Positions 5,187 to 5,293 of a stretch of 5,293 nt of DNA are shown here, one piece after another (position 1 is the first letter of the stretch; each line of letters opens with the position of its first letter). The stretch is taken from the NCBI GenBank assembly GCA_003135575.1, contig PLCG01000101.1, positions 4,949 through 10,241 on the forward strand. The letters are read 5' to 3'. The stretch comes from Nitrososphaerota archaeon (GTDB taxonomy: Archaea; Thermoproteota; Nitrososphaeria; Nitrososphaerales; Gagatemarchaeaceae). The translations under genes were made by a program, and so were the position numbers. Below the pieces are notes generated by a model, which saw only the letters and a program-made list of their open reading frames with translations, had not been told where the DNA came from and searched no databases.

Positions 5187-5194
5187 CTTATAAG
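5187..5194 (-). promoter_or_regulatory. TATA box of the zinc-finger membrane gene
   Basis: CTTATAAG lies about 30 bases before the TTG start at 5160. Archaeal transcription begins about 26 bases after the box, so the message would start only a few bases before the TTG. This agrees with the lack of a ribosome site. It is the best promoter match in the window. Confidence 0.5.
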
Positions 5195-5229
5195 AATTCT
5201 CGCTGATTTCAGGCTCTGTCAAGCTAAAG

Positions 5230-5293
5230 TCAAATGGTTCCAGGCGAAATAATTTCTAGTTGACCGCCAAGTTCCGTTTTGTCTGCCTCTTGA
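5230..5293 (-). CDS. Possible C-terminal tail of a gene entering from the right edge
   Basis: Reading leftwards from the edge, the minus strand gives QEADKTELGGQLEIISPGTI followed by TGA at 5232-5230. The composition is like the tail of a soluble protein, and the stop leaves room for the promoter of the membrane-protein gene. A second minus frame is also open here, and 20 residues are too few to identify a family. Confidence 0.25.
   Translation of the reverse strand, partial: QEADKTELGGQLEIISPGTI

Overview
The window is about 51% GC. It carries four well-supported genes, all on the minus strand, plus decayed sequence between them. I think the host is an archaeon, possibly a soil or sediment Nitrososphaeria, Bathyarchaeia or Thermoplasmata relative, at roughly 60% confidence. 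The reasons are a membrane protein ending in a canonical C2H2 zinc finger, a TATA-like box (CTTATAAG) placed so that the same gene would be almost leaderless, oligo-T tracts in place of hairpin terminators, and TTG/GTG starts in three of four genes. Class III cyclases with TPR or hydrolase partners are also common in bacteria, so gene content alone does not settle the domain.

Layout from left to right. Positions 1-889 (minus) hold an alpha/beta hydrolase with an intact Ser-Asp-His triad that runs into the first strand of a class III nucleotide cyclase domain and is cut by the window edge. Positions 996-1448 (minus) encode a small SRPBCC (START-like) ligand-binding protein. Positions 1449-1873 have no convincing gene, but hold a short tRNA-3'-end-like element, inverted repeats and a T-rich tract. 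Positions 1874-3838 (minus) encode a 654-residue class III adenylate cyclase with a TolB/FlgO-like middle domain and C-terminal TPRs. Positions 3839-4566 are a decayed zone. It contains a plus-strand, frameshifted C-terminal scrap of another cyclase-type TPR protein, a 14-bp perfect palindrome, two more tRNA-3'-end-like elements, and a frameshifted minus-strand ORF of unknown family. Positions 4567-5160 (minus) encode a four-helix membrane protein with a C-terminal zinc finger, with a promoter upstream. A possible gene tail reaches the right edge.

The theme is cyclic-nucleotide signalling. Two cyclases of different architecture, each joined to a sensing or interaction module, flank an SRPBCC protein on the same strand, and a fragment of a third cyclase-type protein lies nearby. 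That the genes work together is inferred from proximity. The spacers (106 bp and 425 bp) are too long for one tight operon. The most unusual signals are the repeated tRNA-tail-like element in intergenic DNA and the dead paralogue fragment beside the live cyclase, which together suggest a region of rearrangement or past element insertion.
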